A stretch of 64,000 nt of DNA. Origin: Chrysaora quinquecirrha (taxonomy: Eukaryota; Cnidaria; Scyphozoa; Semaeostomeae; Pelagiidae). The position numbers and the translations under genes were made by a program. Positions 1 to 11,251 of the stretch are shown one piece after another (the first letter of the stretch is position 1; each line of letters opens with the position of its first letter). The notes beneath the pieces were generated by a model. The model was not told the DNA's origin. It did no database searches and worked only from the letters and a program-made list of their open reading frames with translations. The DNA is taken from assembly GCA_014526335.1 (NCBI GenBank), contig JACTAT010000056.1, positions 1,341,206 through 1,405,205 of the forward strand. Reading direction: 5' to 3'.

Positions 1-59
1 TTTTGCGCCAGAATAATTGCCAGCCTCGTCCCCAGACCCATTCGTGGAATGTCTCCTGG

Positions 60-253
60 CTACTGGTATAATGGATGTCTCTTTCGAACTCAAATCTGTG
101 AAACTCTCGAAAGTCTCGGAAACCTTCTGCTTTTGATAACGGAAGGCTTTAGAGAGCACTAAAACATGCCGTTTTCAGAAGAATGGCTTCGAAAAAGACG
201 CATTCTGAAAGAAGGCTACCGAAAAAAAATTGGTTAAGAAGAACACGCCCTTA
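60..253 (+). repeat. Interspersed repeat, inverted copy at window end
   Basis: The segment containing AAGTCTCGGAAACCTTCTGC and GAATGGCTTCGAAAAA, ending in AAGAACACGCCC, recurs in reverse complement at about 63838-63990. No coding capacity is seen. The outer limits are uncertain; it lies just upstream of the first focadhesin-like exon. Confidence 0.55.
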
Positions 254-777
254 TTTAACTATTTTGATTATATCTCTTAAGATGGACTTCTTGGCTGTTA
301 CAAAAGCTCAGTTCAAGTTGGAAAGAATGACAAGATTGGGAGAAGGCATTTGATAGAAGATGCTAAAGTTCATCGTCAAATGCTTGACAATTGTCTGAAT
401 GAGGTGCGCATAATTTATTGTGTTCTTGAAGGTCAATGAACATCGATCACGATTTCTATAATCATTTTGAATAAATCATAATCAGGATTATCATGGTTGC
501 TGTGTACGCGTGGAGAGGGTGGCCAAGGTTCTCAGTCAGTTCTCGTTAAACAGCTGAAGTTAAGCTTGGTCGTGTGAGGTCAGCATCTGGATGGGTGACT
601 TTCCAGATGGACGACTAAACAACTCAATCTGCTGTCCTTCGGAAGGGACGTTAAAGTAGGGATCCCATGCCTGGATGCGGCATGCATAGTAGGCCTAAAT
701 TAGCTGAAAAAGCTAGAAATAACAGCTCATTCAAAATAAAGTAACAAGAACAACATATTCTGTAAATTTATCCAAAA

Positions 778-955
778 AAATTCATCATCATTTTCATTTT
801 CATTATCATTTTTCTTCATCATCGTCACCAATCATCATCATCGCCGTCATTCATCATTCATCATCCATTAGTATTACGATCATCGTCATCTTTGTGGTCG
901 TTATCATGATCATAATCCTCATGATCGTAGACATCATCATAATCCTCATCATAAA

Positions 956-995
<40 letters not shown>

Positions 996-1040
996 TTCAT
1001 CGTCACTATCATAATCATCATCGCCATCGTTATCCCCGCC
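778..1040. repeat. ATC/CAT trinucleotide microsatellite
   Basis: Imperfect (ATC)n tract with a pure core near 955-1000, in the intron between focadhesin-like exons 282-403 and 1098-1190. Long Met- or Asp-rich frames through it are artefacts of the repeat. Confidence 0.9.
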
Positions 1041-1386
1041 TTCAAGAGCCCACTCTTGAGTCTTTGTCTATAAAACGGAATGCATTGATCTTTGCAGATT
1101 GCTATACCTCAGATGGACTGGCAGCATTCTCTTTCGGCACCGGCATTATGGTCCTATATGGTTGCTAAAGTTTTTGATGCAGTTCTTGAGGTAAACAGTG
1201 CATGGTTTCACTTCATTTTTCAATTAAAGAGATTAATTTCACTAGCGCCCATTCTCAAATGTCAGATGGATTTGGCTCTTATTTGATCTCATCAGGGACG
1301 AATGTGAAAATGAAATCGATTTCTCTTACTTGCGTGATAGGCACAAGTCCTAACCACACGACCACCGAAGATGAGCTTTTGATGAA

Positions 1387-1658
1387 AAACTGCGTGATTT
1401 TTTATGCGTATTTTCCGATACTAACTGCATGCGTTTCTGTATCTCAAGCCAGGCAAGGCGTGAGCCAAATCCTTTTGTTTAAACAGGAATCTCGTACGCC
1501 TTCTCCAGTAGCGAAATCCCCAACGAGGCAAGGTACCAACCCACCAGATACCAAGCCACCAATAACAGAAAGCTGGCGAAATTCCTCATTCTTTCATTAC
1601 GAGTTTCACCCGTTTCGTAATTCAATCCGCAAAACATATCTCGCAAGTCAGAACTAGA
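1387..1658. repeat. Segment shared with the start of contig B
   Basis: Almost identical to 34412-34676, the first bases of contig B, so this marks where the A/B duplication begins on the B side. After 1658 the copies diverge: A continues with about 110 bases of unrelated intron, while B has a Penelope-like fragment, a LINE tail and an extra exon before homology resumes near 1775/35930. Confidence 0.8.
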
Positions 1659-2184
1659 CAATTACAGTAGCAGACTGAACAAAGAAAAACCAGGGGTTTT
1701 AGCTTAGATGAACAAAATACCCGGGGCTACAGGCCTACAAAAGTATTAAAAAAATATTTTGGAAGCCTCTGAGCATCCCTCAGCTGTACACCACTGCCTG
1801 ATCTGTAAATTCCTTATGGCCAGAGAATTTCTGGTTCCCTGCTTTTGTGATGCAAGGAATTGAAAGGATTTCTAGGCATCTCTAGCTCTTGCATTTATTA
1901 AGAAAATAGATCATTAATTTTCGGCGTTGTTTGTGGTATCCTCAAAATATTCTAAGTCGACTTGTAATAGAGAGTACGTTTTATTTCAGGACGAGGGACC
2001 AGTTAACAAGCCAACTGATGAGAGCGTCCAGGTAAATTAACTTTGTTTCTGAATGAGAATTTATTATGCATTTATTTTTCTATCTTTCTATATACATAAT
2101 ATCACATAAAGTAGATAAGTCAATTCGAATTCGAATCGAATGAGACGAGAAGGGATCTGAAAAAATAGCCCAGATCGGGTCAAA

Positions 2185-2490
2185 CCAGACCACATAAGAT
2201 AAGTTTAGGTCAGGTCAGGTCAGGTCAAGTCAGGTGAGGTCAGGTGAGGTGATGTCCGGTCTGGTCCAGTCCGGTCAGGTCAGGTCAGTTCAGGTCAGAT
2301 TAGGTCAGGTTAGGTCAGATCAGATCAGGTCAGATCAGGTCAGGTCAGGTCAGGTCAGGTCATGTCAGGTCAGGTCAGATCAGTTCATATTAAACAAATC
2401 AGATAAGATAATTTCGCATAAGATCGGGTCAGAACAGATTTGATCAGATCAAATCAGAATTAAATCAGATCATAACAGATCTGATCAGGT
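2185..2490. repeat. AGGTC pentanucleotide repeat in intron
   Basis: A tandem array dominated by AGGTC, grading into AGATC, directly before the focadhesin-like exon 2544-2766. The equivalent place in contig B (about 39905-40290) is dominated by AGATC instead. The repeat creates overlapping AGGTCA words. Confidence 0.9.
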
Positions 2491-4169
2491 CTTGTCAAAT
2501 GTAACAACTAGTTTTGACTCGTCTCTTACTTTTCCTTCATCAGAGGAGTTCCAACGATGCAGGGTAACTCCATATTAGCCCTCGCTGGTCTTGCATATAA
2601 GATATCAACGGAAGCAACCGACACGACAGATTTCAGTCATTCTTCTGATGATTCAATTCAATATGTAAACAACAAAGACTGGTTGGTGCGAGTGGCAGAC
2701 ACTATTATGGTTGTCTTCAATGGAAATTTCAAACCAAAATCTGAACCTATGCAATGGTGCCAGCAGGTCAGTGAGTTTACGACTATGGTTTACGATTTCC
2801 CTTAATTTTCCCCTGATAATTTTTTGATTGATCGACGGAACTAAAACCATCCCATTCCATGAAAGATCTATCCCAAAACAAAATTTTTAGGACATCATAA
2901 GACCAAAAGCTGGTGAACTGAACTGCACTCAGATTTGAATCGTTTGTTACAGCTTATTGTTACTGAATGCTTGCCTAAGCATTAATGGTAGCTATGGTAC
3001 TCATACATTAGCTGCCCATAGATTCGCTATATAACTCGCAGTAAAAAATGTTTCGGAAAATCCTCTGCTCGACCTTTGCCCACTGTTGTCCTTAATAAAG
3101 CTTTTATTTTCCTCTTGTCCTTCAAAAGATTCAGGTTCTAAGTTTCCCATAGAGTGGTTTCTTTAGAGCCAGTTTTCACTAGAGAAAGATACGAATCCAA
3201 AATATCCAAACCTTTCGGGTATGATATTGGTAAAACTTGATTGCGTTTACACGGAAACGTATCGGGAATGGATCCAAATGGACCTGCTTTCTAAAATAAT
3301 CAACAAGATACGATGCAGTCCCTTTCGAAAAAAGAACGGATCCATACGTACCCTTGTAAGTGAAAATCCTATCTTGACCTTTTTAGAACGGATTCACTCG
3401 AGTCCGTTCCCATGTAAACGGGGTCTTGAAGTTTGGATTGACTGTAGCTATTTAGCATCAATAATACCTTTTGTTTCCTTTTAGATGTCATCCCACAAGT
3501 CAACGGCAAGTTCACTTATCGCGCGGTCATCTGCAGCAATCGCTCTTTCGTTGTTAGCGGTCACTTTGATTCCTATTGATCTGGATCGAATACAGCAAAT
3601 AACACATGCACTCATGTCCAGAATAGGTGGTCAAGAACAGTAAGTAAATTCAAGACAATGATGTTTTCCAAATGATATTACCCTAATTTCTGTTTATTTA
3701 GGAGATTTCTAGCATGATTTCTGAAATCTTAGACAAAGTATATTGCACAGCTTAATAGTTTTGTTCGTACCGACTTAGATCCCGTAGCTATGTTGTTTTG
3801 AGCAAGAGTTGTCTTGCTCTACCAAATACATTGATTTGAGTTAAAGGGGGGAGCTCTGAAGTTATTGAAGTAGAAAATCGCCAGAAAACGTTGTATTTTC
3901 TTACAAAACATTACATTTCTTACCAGAATGAAGGCGATTCCCGCAGTATAATGACATTGGAACTTTCAATGCTCATAGATCATGAAGATGTTTATTTATT
4001 GGCAGTACATCATCATGAAATATGTCTTGACCAAAATGATCATGACGACCATGATCTTGATTTATCCGGGGCATTGTCCTAATAATCACCGCCTTTATCA
4101 GTAATCATCTTCACATCAAAATAATCATGGCGATCATGCCCGTTCACAATTGTTATCATGATCGTCAAA

Positions 4170-5130
4170 CCAGGGCATCTTTTAAGGTTTTTGGACTGCT
4201 GGGGCAAAAATTTCAATGGGCCCATGCCTTCTAAGTATACAAATATGATTCCCGTGAACTTATTCTCCTAACACGGGGCATATTTTAAGGAAATTTCCCA
4301 AGACCACAAGGGTGTTTGCGCTAAAGTCGCACAGCACACTGGAGGTGTGTTTATCAAGGGGGGTCAGGGGGTATACTACCCCAGAAAATTTTCCAAAATA
4401 CCACCTGACGATTTCCTTATATTGGTGATTTTTCTTATTAGTTTTCGAAAACTATGTTATCAGAAATAACTTGAACCTTAACATCACCGTTTCGCTATCC
4501 ATCACAAGAGCTTTTATGTTTTTGGAGAAGGAAAGACAGTAACACTTGTAGAATGAACAAGTTAAACTAGGTACTTTTGCTCAGAGCAACAAAATCATAG
4601 CCCCAAAATCTTGAACAAAAAAGCTGGGTGTGGCTTGGGGGTGAGCCTGCGGGTTCATCTGTTGTACTTGTACGTAACTCTATAAAAGAACACGGACAAT
4701 TGGTAACTTAAAATATTGCTTCGCTTCAAAAGAAAAGTACACCCCACAGTTTCAGATTTCCAAGACAACACTTTGGATTTCCAAGACCAAAAAGTGAGGG
4801 AAAAACCACGCTAAAAATAGGCCCTGCGTGAATGGATCTTTTCCCCATTGATATCGATCATCAACTGTTGCAAGTCACAGAACTCAGTCTGAATGGATAT
4901 CTATTTACTTTACTGTATAGCAAAAACTGATAAATATTCTTACAGAAAATCAGTGAACACTTTTCTGCCTAATCTATGCGCATCATGCACCAATCTTTCC
5001 AAAAATTGAACTAAATTTTGATAATACCTATGTCGAAAGGGCCCACCACTGGTGGGGCAAAACCGGGATTTCAACGATCAGTGGTGGGGCAGCCGATGGG
5101 GCCTGGTGGGGCAATTACCCCACCATTCAG
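4170..5130. other. Contig A-specific intronic sequence replacing an exon
   Basis: In contig B the matching interval (43200-44428) contains the 174-nt exon and its introns. Here the sequence differs from about 4170 and holds no open exon. A GTGGGGC-rich patch occurs at 5040-5125. I see no recognisable transposon ends. Confidence 0.6.
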
Positions 5131-5926
5131 TATGTTCGCAGAAAGATGCCCTGCAATCGCTCTTGGCCTATCTCTGGCGGCTTGCTTCATGAGTGACTCA
5201 AAAGACCTGAAAAACAATGCTGGCGTTTCATATAAAAGATTATCAGAGAAGATTGGAGAAATGGAAAGGAATAAAAATTCCTCTGAAATATCGGAGGTAT
5301 TTAATTTCTGCGTTCCAGTATGTAGCTACCTGTACTCCTGCACTCCTGTGCTCAGACTCAACTTGATCAAATTTGTACTGATTAACTGAACTGATTTGAT
5401 TTGAGCCTGTGCGAGATCAGTTTTCCATCAAATCACTGTATCATCTTTCGTTTATATTGGTTGGGAACGCCTCATCCATATCAGAATAAGGTCCGGGTCA
5501 TATTTAGGTGGAACAAAGTTTTCTGATGCAAACACTGAATAAAATTAGGGATAAAATTATCCTGTACACAGAGTTTGTTTCAGTACCAATATGTCGCTCA
5601 GTAGCTTCATTTTATCTCCCCGTGTGAACTTCTTCCATGAATTTCGTAGCTATATATTCAAAATCAGGATATTGAATTTTTAAATTTCAATTATATACAA
5701 AATGCTAATGTGCTAAAACTTTTATTTTCCAATTACTTGCCCTATGAAGCGTTTTTCTCTTCAGCCATGGCTAGTCTTATATACTAATTTCATTTATGCT
5801 TTTCAGAACCTGTGTTTGTCTATGGCAATCTCAACTGTGAGTGGATTTTCTTTTGGTTGCCTTAATGCCAGTTATATTATCCAAGCTGTTGATGTTATTG
5901 GATCAATAAGCAAAAGTCGGCCACAG

Positions 5927-6890
5927 GTTAGTTCTTATGTTATCTATTAGGTCGTCGAAATTAAGCCAAGGCTTCTGCTAGTTATGGACAGATTTTAGGT
6001 TAAAGTCTCTTCGGGGCGACTCTCTACAGTCGGTATCAAAAGCTCCCTGAGGCCCTGTTTACACAATACCGGTACGAGACGAAGACAGTACGGAACTATG
6101 CAATTTTGGCCTCGCGTCTACACTATCCCCCTAGTTTTGGAAGTCCTGCCTCCTCAGGCTTAATGTGGTGATGGATGACAGCGATGGTCTGCCTATTATG
6201 ATCTGCCTGTGTGTATAGATTGATGTGAGCAGTGCGAGCGAGTGGTACCAGGTTGGTGCAATTTAGCCTTATATATTAAACTATTGTAAAAAATCAACGG
6301 TAAATAGAGGAACAAAAAGCTCTTTGAACCTTGGAGAGCCTTGGACAGAGCATTGAAGTGCAATGCCAAACGTTGCAGGTTCGAGACGTTTCCTTTACAT
6401 AGGCCTTTGCATTTTGGAATGCTGCGACGGTCTGCCCGGATTGATAGGGGGAGTGTGAGCGATTAGTACCTCTAGGAACATGAGAGATTTTTGCGACAAA
6501 ATGCTGCGATAGTCTACCTTGATGCACGGATGGATAGAGGGAGTGTTAGCGATTTGTACCACAAGTACATTGGGAGCGGGAGAGCCATGTCCAGGTAGCT
6601 TCGTTTATGGGGCATCTGAGTTGAAAGCCAAACATTGCAGTGTTGAGACCTGTCTTGGTCGTTCCAATTTCAAAACGCGTATTCTCCAAACATAACTTCT
6701 AATATTCCCAATCCTGCTTATCTAAAGAATACGGACTAAATGATAATGAAAATAAGAAAGAGAGAGATGTACAAGAGAAAGTATCCCGTGCTTAAAACCT
6801 CATCACTTGCGAACAATTTTTTATTTAAGTTGCAGTATATCTGTTACATTAAAGTTAGTTTTTTGGCGACTAAAATGTCCGTTTTTCCTC
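5927..6890. other. Spacer between focadhesin-like exons and peptide gene 1
   Basis: Conserved with contig B 45742-46705, but no splice-bounded open exon was found on either strand. The focadhesin-like gene ends at an open splice donor (5927), so its next exon should be downstream yet is not visible. Confidence 0.5.
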
Positions 6891-9303
6891 TTACTTTCCC
6901 CAAGACCATCGTCTTCTGCTGTAGTTAGTTCTCGGTTGGTAATAAAGCCTTCGGATGTAGGAATCTGACCGCGGTCGTTGTTGAACAAGCCCTTTCGCGT
7001 CCTCTGGTAGGTCTGAAAGTAAAAGGTCAAGGTCATGGCTTGTATATAGCGCCGTTATCTATCACTGGACCTATTCGACAATGCTTCACAACTATTTCCC
7101 CTTTAGCTCGGACAATTTTTTCCATTTTTTTTGCTTTACACCCTTCGTGGAGTATATATGGACTGGCGTGAAGCCATACAGTCAGTACTACGAGAGTTTT
7201 AGGCCTTAATCACTAAGGTACCAATTTTACACTTTGGTGCGGTTTTTAAAGCTTTAAACCGTGTAAATCTGTGCTCCCTAGCCTGGATTTGAACCACAAA
7301 CCTTGAACCCAAATGGCGCGAGTGCGAACCCCTACGCTACGCTGCTTAGCTAATACAGAGGGAGGAAGCAGACAAAACTTGAATCAAGGGGCTGAATTCT
7401 TGCTTGCCAAAGCTTCAAAAAGCAAAACGTCACAAACAAACTTTGGAATATTTTTTTGGAATTGGAATAAAGGAACTTAGAAGTATTAGAGGACAACTAG
7501 CCCATGCCCGTTTCTTACAACCGCCTCGCAAGGACCTCCGCTACAAGGACCTCTGCCTCAAGGACCTCAGCCTCTCCACTTAGTTCCTAGTTTCTAATCT
7601 TTAGTATTTGTCCTTGGTCCTAGTCCAGGGTCCCTTTTCCTAGTGCCAATCCCAGTTCTGTTCTTCTGTTTTAGTCCAAGGTCCTTAGTCCACAATGTTC
7701 TTCCTAAGTTTCAAATTAGTCAGTGTACAGCATTTGTCTTTGTCTATGGTCTGTTCCTTAAATAGTCCTGAAATAATTGATGGTCTTCCGTCCCATTCCT
7801 TGGTCCTGTTCCTCAGTCTTGTTATTGTTCATGATAGGCTTTAAAGGCAACTGAAACAATGGTGGTCATTGGTCAAATGATCAACATTGTTGGTGAAACA
7901 ACATGGGGTAAAACATTTTAGATTTGCTTTCCAATTATTCGCCTGGACAAGTTGCAAAACATTCCTTGATAAGCTGGATATAACCGGGCATATTGGCGTA
8001 GCCAAGGGGGACAGGGGATGGTCGCCCCCTAATCATTAACAAGACAGGTTTTTTTAGATATAGGCTAAATATGATGGAAAAATGTCGTAGGGTACGACTT
8101 GGTTATTTTTCTTAAAACCACGCCCTAATAATCCTTGACCACGCCCTTTTGTCACTCCAATGCTATATGTCTGGCTACTCCACTGACTGGGCAATGTTTT
8201 AAAAGATCTGATAACAGCTTCTCTTTATTACAACAATGACTATGATTACAAGCAAAAAAATGTTTAAAACTCAATGTTTTGTGACGTTGCAAAACATTCA
8301 AACCTTTCGTTAATTGCTCAAAATGAGATCAACCAGTTATTTACCTTCGCTGTCGCCGTTATCATCAGCATCGAAATCGGGGAATGTTTCTTCATCAAAA
8401 TCATAATCTTCCAAGGGCAAATCGAAATCTTCCGAGCGCTCTTCATCAGGTTCCTGAACTGCTTCTACTTGATTGGCTTTCAAAGGCTCTAAGAAATAAA
8501 GAACCAGCGTAACAGCTTTGTGAAAGCCACTTTTCCATATCAAGCCGACAAGCCCCCTGTTTATTGATCCCACTGCCCCTCAACTAAAACCTGTGACAAA
8601 TATCTCTTTTGAAGTTGCCAAGACGAATATTTTAGTGCAAAATTGATATTTGCTGCACTACTGTTAATGACGGAATTAGCGCCCCCCTACCGAATAACCG
8701 CCCCGCCGAATAAGCGCCCCGGGATAAGAGTATTTCTTTCAATAAGTGCCCCTGCCCGAATAACTGCCCCTCTAGAACAAAAAGTGGGCGGTTATTTCGT
8801 CATACAGTTATCGGAAGGGGCGCTTATTTGAAACTAGCGAGAAATAATAAGCATAGACGTGAAGAAAAACATAAATAAACATAAAACACATTAATAGGCG
8901 CCCTGCTTGAATAACCGCCCCCTCCAAAGGCTGAAATTTTGAGGAAATTTTAAATAACTCCTCGGGCGCTAATTCCGTCATTTAATGTCCACGTTTATTA
9001 ATAAGGAACCTTTTGTCTGGGTTGAGGCTGGAGTGAAAATTATGCTTAGCTGTTCTTAGTTTTTCACCCGAACCTTGATAGTTCCTTAAAGTTCCTTAAT
9101 TTTCAGGGAATTTTCAGCCCCAAGTTTCTTATTAAGGTGTAGTCTGTTTGTTAACAGTTTGGTGACCTAGCCCCTTTCTCGACAGTGCTGAAGTTGAATC
9201 TTCAAGAACTTATTGAGAAAAAATTCAGGGTATCAAAAACCTTACCAATCACGAGGACAGCAGCAAACAGCACAATGATGATGTGTAGAGCAGCTGTCTT
9301 CAT
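6891..9303 (-). CDS. Secreted cationic-peptide precursor 1, contig A copy
   Basis: Three exons read on the minus strand: 9246-9303 (signal peptide, MKTAALHIIIVLFAAVLV), 8345-8488 (acidic, begins EPLKANQVEAV, rich in D/E) and 6891-7012 (basic tail). Both introns are phase 1 with GT-AG ends. The predicted protein is 107 residues. The tail contains YIRRLYYQPRTNY and ends SRRRWSWGK before TAA. The charge-split plan suggests a propeptide that is processed to release a cationic, Trp/Tyr/Arg-rich peptide acting outside the cell, such as a host-defence peptide; a neuropeptide is the alternative. The final Gly-Lys could permit C-terminal amidation. Intron 1 holds a short inverted-repeat element (8667-8981). 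The contig B copy (46706-49124) is intact and has one amino-acid change in exon 3 (Q to K). The family is not recognised from memory. Confidence 0.85.
7020..7375 (-). repeat. tRNA-derived SINE-like sequence
   Basis: On the minus strand the sequence AGCGTAGGGGTTCGCACTCG followed by GGTTCAAATCC resembles a degenerate tRNA A-box region and B-box. It lies in intron 2 of peptide gene 1 and is present in both contigs (B about 46840-47180). The ends are not defined. Confidence 0.45.
7490..7860. repeat. Dispersed repeat rich in CCTTGGTCCTAGTCC
   Basis: Runs of short related words (GGACCTC, TTGGTCCTAGTCC, TTAGTCC) also occur at 47310-47690 in the matching contig B site, and in reverse complement at about 41790-42010 next to a minisatellite in a focadhesin-like intron. 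No coding potential is seen. Confidence 0.7.
8667..8981. mobile_element. PIF/Harbinger-type MITE with TTA duplication (contig A)
   Basis: A 315-bp element with terminal inverted repeats beginning ATGACGGAATTAGCGCC and ending in the complement, flanked by TTA at 8664-8666 and 8982-8984. A 3-bp TWA duplication is typical of PIF/Harbinger. The interior is rich in GCCCC motifs. It lies in intron 1 of peptide gene 1; the orthologous insertion is at 48493-48796. Confidence 0.75.
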
Positions 9304-9684
9304 CTTTTTTGGCTTTAGTTATTCAGCCACTTTGTTTGGCCTTTCTGTGGTTTTCGATTGGCCTTCAGTCGTAGCTAAGAGCTGGATGAAGTGCGGGATG
9401 AAGGAGTACAGTGTGTTGAAAACTACCTAGTCTGGGATGCTTCTTTGATGATTAATGTCTGATGTTCGTGTGTGTTTTACAAAGACTTGATGCATGATTG
9501 GATGCAATTGTCGGTATTTCCTTGGATATTGCTTGAAGATTACTAATCACTTTCAAAGAAAGAGGTTATTCACAAAAAGCACATTTTCCTGACGCCCATT
9601 ACTCATTAGGAGGACCGGGGGATCCGGGGGAACAGAAAATCGATGGATATGAGGAATTTTTATCACTGCACCCGATTATTCGGA
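9304..9684. other. Upstream spacer of peptide gene 1, up to the BEL insertion
   Basis: Conserved with contig B 49125-49507 and presumably contains the promoter of peptide gene 1 (minus strand), but no clear TATA box is seen. Homology with B stops exactly where the retrotransposon LTR starts. Confidence 0.5.
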
Positions 9685-10116
9685 TGTAAAGAATAGCTCT
9701 TTTCTGCACTGGTTCTGGATTATTTATCAACCAGAGATACTCCAAATAAAAGACAAACTTGAATATTTCCACGTACAAATTCTCAATTCAACATAACTCT
9801 AGAGAACCTTCGAAAATCTAAAGACTAATGACTAATGTTAAAGGTATAAGCATGTTACAACAAGGAAATACGACATACAAAATAACCAATCACAGAACTG
9901 AACAGAAAGAACTTGAACCAATCAGATTCTTACAACAATATTATGCTAATTCCTTGACGCCAATACATGTTTCACCGATTAATCAGATTCCTGTTTCGTA
10001 TTCAGATCGAGGTTCTTACGCACATAAGTTAAATACAAGTAACAAACAAGAATGAGTAATAGAAAAGTCAACAAGAATAATAGTAATGCTGCTGCGCGTG
10101 TGGGGTTTTCCTGACA
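9685..10116 (-). repeat. BEL/Pao 3' LTR
   Basis: 432 bp, with TG...CA ends in element orientation (starts TGTCAGG, ends TCTTTACA). Near-identical to 15757-16188. The 75-codon open frame inside each LTR is the same sequence repeated and is not taken as a gene. Confidence 0.95.
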
Positions 10117-10129
10117 TTCCCCCTCCTTG
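10117..10129 (-). other. Polypurine tract of BEL/Pao element
   Basis: On the minus strand AAGGAGGGGGAA lies directly upstream of the 3' LTR, the position where plus-strand DNA synthesis is primed. Confidence 0.8.
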
Positions 10130-10135
10130 ACCATG

Positions 10136-10891
10136 TTAAGGGTCAAGCATTAACCTAGCTTTCCAGCGCGCATCCACTGCAGCTGCACGAGGTTTGTGAC
10201 ACCGTGTCCCACTGTCACTCCTCCCAATCTCTACATCCTCTTTAGTGCTTCCAACTTTCTCACCTTGACACTCATTCCTTTCCTCCACATTAACAGGGGC
10301 ATTTGTCGTGATTTCTAGAGGGTAAAGTTTCTGCAAAGGCCTATTTAGGTATTCTGGCTTACCTTTACCAACCTTGCGAACAGTTGCCCCTCTTACAGTA
10401 CCATCCTTTCCATGAATCAAATCCTCGATGATAGCAGGTTTCCACTGACCACGCTTCACGTTGTCTTCTTTAAGTAGAACCACACTACCCCTCTCTATTT
10501 TGACTCCAGCGCTACCTGTCAGCTTGTGGAACTCTCTTAAGTCCGTCAGATATTCCTTTCGCCACCTGTTCCAGAAATGAGAAAGTTTCAAAGTTAGATA
10601 TAAAAATCTCTTAGACAACTTATTTCTTATATCCTCAGATTCAATATTTGAGTCTACATTCTGTGACAAAGTAGACTGTCTGTAACCATAAAGCAGGTGC
10701 GATGGTGTTAAAGCTTCACCAAGCTCATCGTAGAGATAAGTTAAGGGTCTAGTATTAAGAGTGCTCTCCACTTCAGTTAAGACTGTGCTAAGTTCATCTT
10801 GTGAGAGCCTAGCATTTCCCAATACCTTCTTTAGACACTGCTTAACACACCCAATCATCCGTTCGAAATAACCTCCCCACCATGGTGCCAA
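10136..10891 (-). CDS. BEL/Pao integrase, C-terminal part of core and tail
   Basis: An open stretch of 251 residues beginning MAPWWGGYFERMIG. The Glu in GGYFERMIG is the third member of the integrase D,D-35-E triad, and LNTRPLTY and LTPSHLLYG are typical of the region after it. It continues the frame of the 10926-11231 segment after a shift at the run of seven A (plus strand 10928-10934). The C-terminal part is basic and probably binds DNA. Confidence 0.85.
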   Translation of the reverse strand: MAPWWGGYFERMIGCVKQCLKKVLGNARLSQDELSTVLTEVESTLNTRPLTYLYDELGEALTPSHLLYGYRQSTLSQNVDSNIESEDIRNKLSKRFLYLTLKLSHFWNRWRKEYLTDLREFHKLTGSAGVKIERGSVVLLKEDNVKRGQWKPAIIEDLIHGKDGTVRGATVRKVGKGKPEYLNRPLQKLYPLEITTNAPVNVEERNECQGEKVGSTKEDVEIGRSDSGTRCHKPRAAAVDARWKARLMLDP

Positions 10892-10925
10892 GGGAAGGTT
10901 AAATTTCCATATAATTCTGCGGTGT

Positions 10926-11231
10926 TCAAAAAAACTCTTTAGCAGTCTGATCTGTAACCAGTTCTCTCAACAACTTGTCTGCTGCCTTAAAGGTCTTGGC
11001 ATTATCAGAGTTGATAAGCCTTGGAGTGCCTCTCCTAGAACAGAATCTTCTAAAGCAGTTTAGAAATGTAGAGGTGTCCAATCTTTCTACAAGTTCTAAA
11101 TGTACCGCCCTGGTAACACAACAAGTGAACATTGCTATATATACTTTTTTCATCTCACCAGTCCCATCTTTGACATACAAAGGACCGGCGAAGTCTATTC
11201 CCGTGTTACTGAAAGGAACAGATTCAGTCAC
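10926..11231 (-). CDS. BEL/Pao integrase catalytic core, first part
   Basis: Contains the first catalytic Asp in TGIDFAGPLY and the second in LINSDNAKTF. In the family these residues coordinate metal for strand transfer of the cDNA. It is separated from the zinc-binding part by a frame change near the G5 run at 11257-11261, and from the rest of the core by one at 10928-10934. Confidence 0.88.
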   Translation of the reverse strand: MTESVPFSNTGIDFAGPLYVKDGTGEMKKVYIAMFTCCVTRAVHLELVERLDTSTFLNCFRRFCSRRGTPRLINSDNAKTFKAADKLLRELVTDQTAKEFF

Positions 11232-11251
11232 TCTAAAGCCAGGTAATTGTG

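Larger units (their letters stand above)
282..5926 (+). pseudogene. Focadhesin-like gene, contig A copy, partial and lacking two exons
   Basis: Seven plus-strand exons with GT-AG borders are visible: 282-403, 1098-1190, 1990-2031, 2544-2766, 3485-3639, 5131-5296 and 5807-5926. The encoded peptide is helical, HEAT/ARM-like and alanine/leucine rich (for example SSAAIALSLLAVTLIPIDL, PAIALGLSLAACFMSDSKDL, NLCLSMAISTVSGF). From memory the order of segments resembles the middle of animal focadhesin, a large focal-adhesion protein also linked to SKI mRNA-surveillance complex stability. Compared with contig B this copy lacks the 92-nt exon (B 35560-35651) and the 174-nt exon (B 43589-43762). Losing the first breaks frame: joining 1190 to 1990 reaches a stop soon after 2544. 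Losing the second preserves frame, through a shifted acceptor at 5130. No downstream exons follow the donor at 5927. The exon chain is well supported; the family name is less certain. Confidence 0.65.

Noticed and set aside
854..1045. Met/Ile- or Asp-rich open frames in ATC tracts (also 39223-39667, 43338-43571, 50101-50470, 51594-51975, 16051-16299)
   Set aside because: They are translations of trinucleotide microsatellites, open on both strands at once, with no splice or start context.
2185..2490. CRISPR-like appearance of short tandem words
   Set aside because: Units are contiguous pentamers with no spacers, in an intron of a eukaryotic gene.
9185..9430. Plus-strand frame over peptide gene 1 exon 1 (also 49006-49278, 52788-53210)
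   Set aside because: Antisense shadow of the signal-peptide exon; the minus strand has the ATG, hydrophobic core and splice donor.
9828..10055. 75-residue frame in each BEL LTR (second copy 15900-16127)
   Set aside because: Lies wholly inside the LTR and is duplicated only because LTRs are. No similarity to a retroviral accessory gene is recognised.
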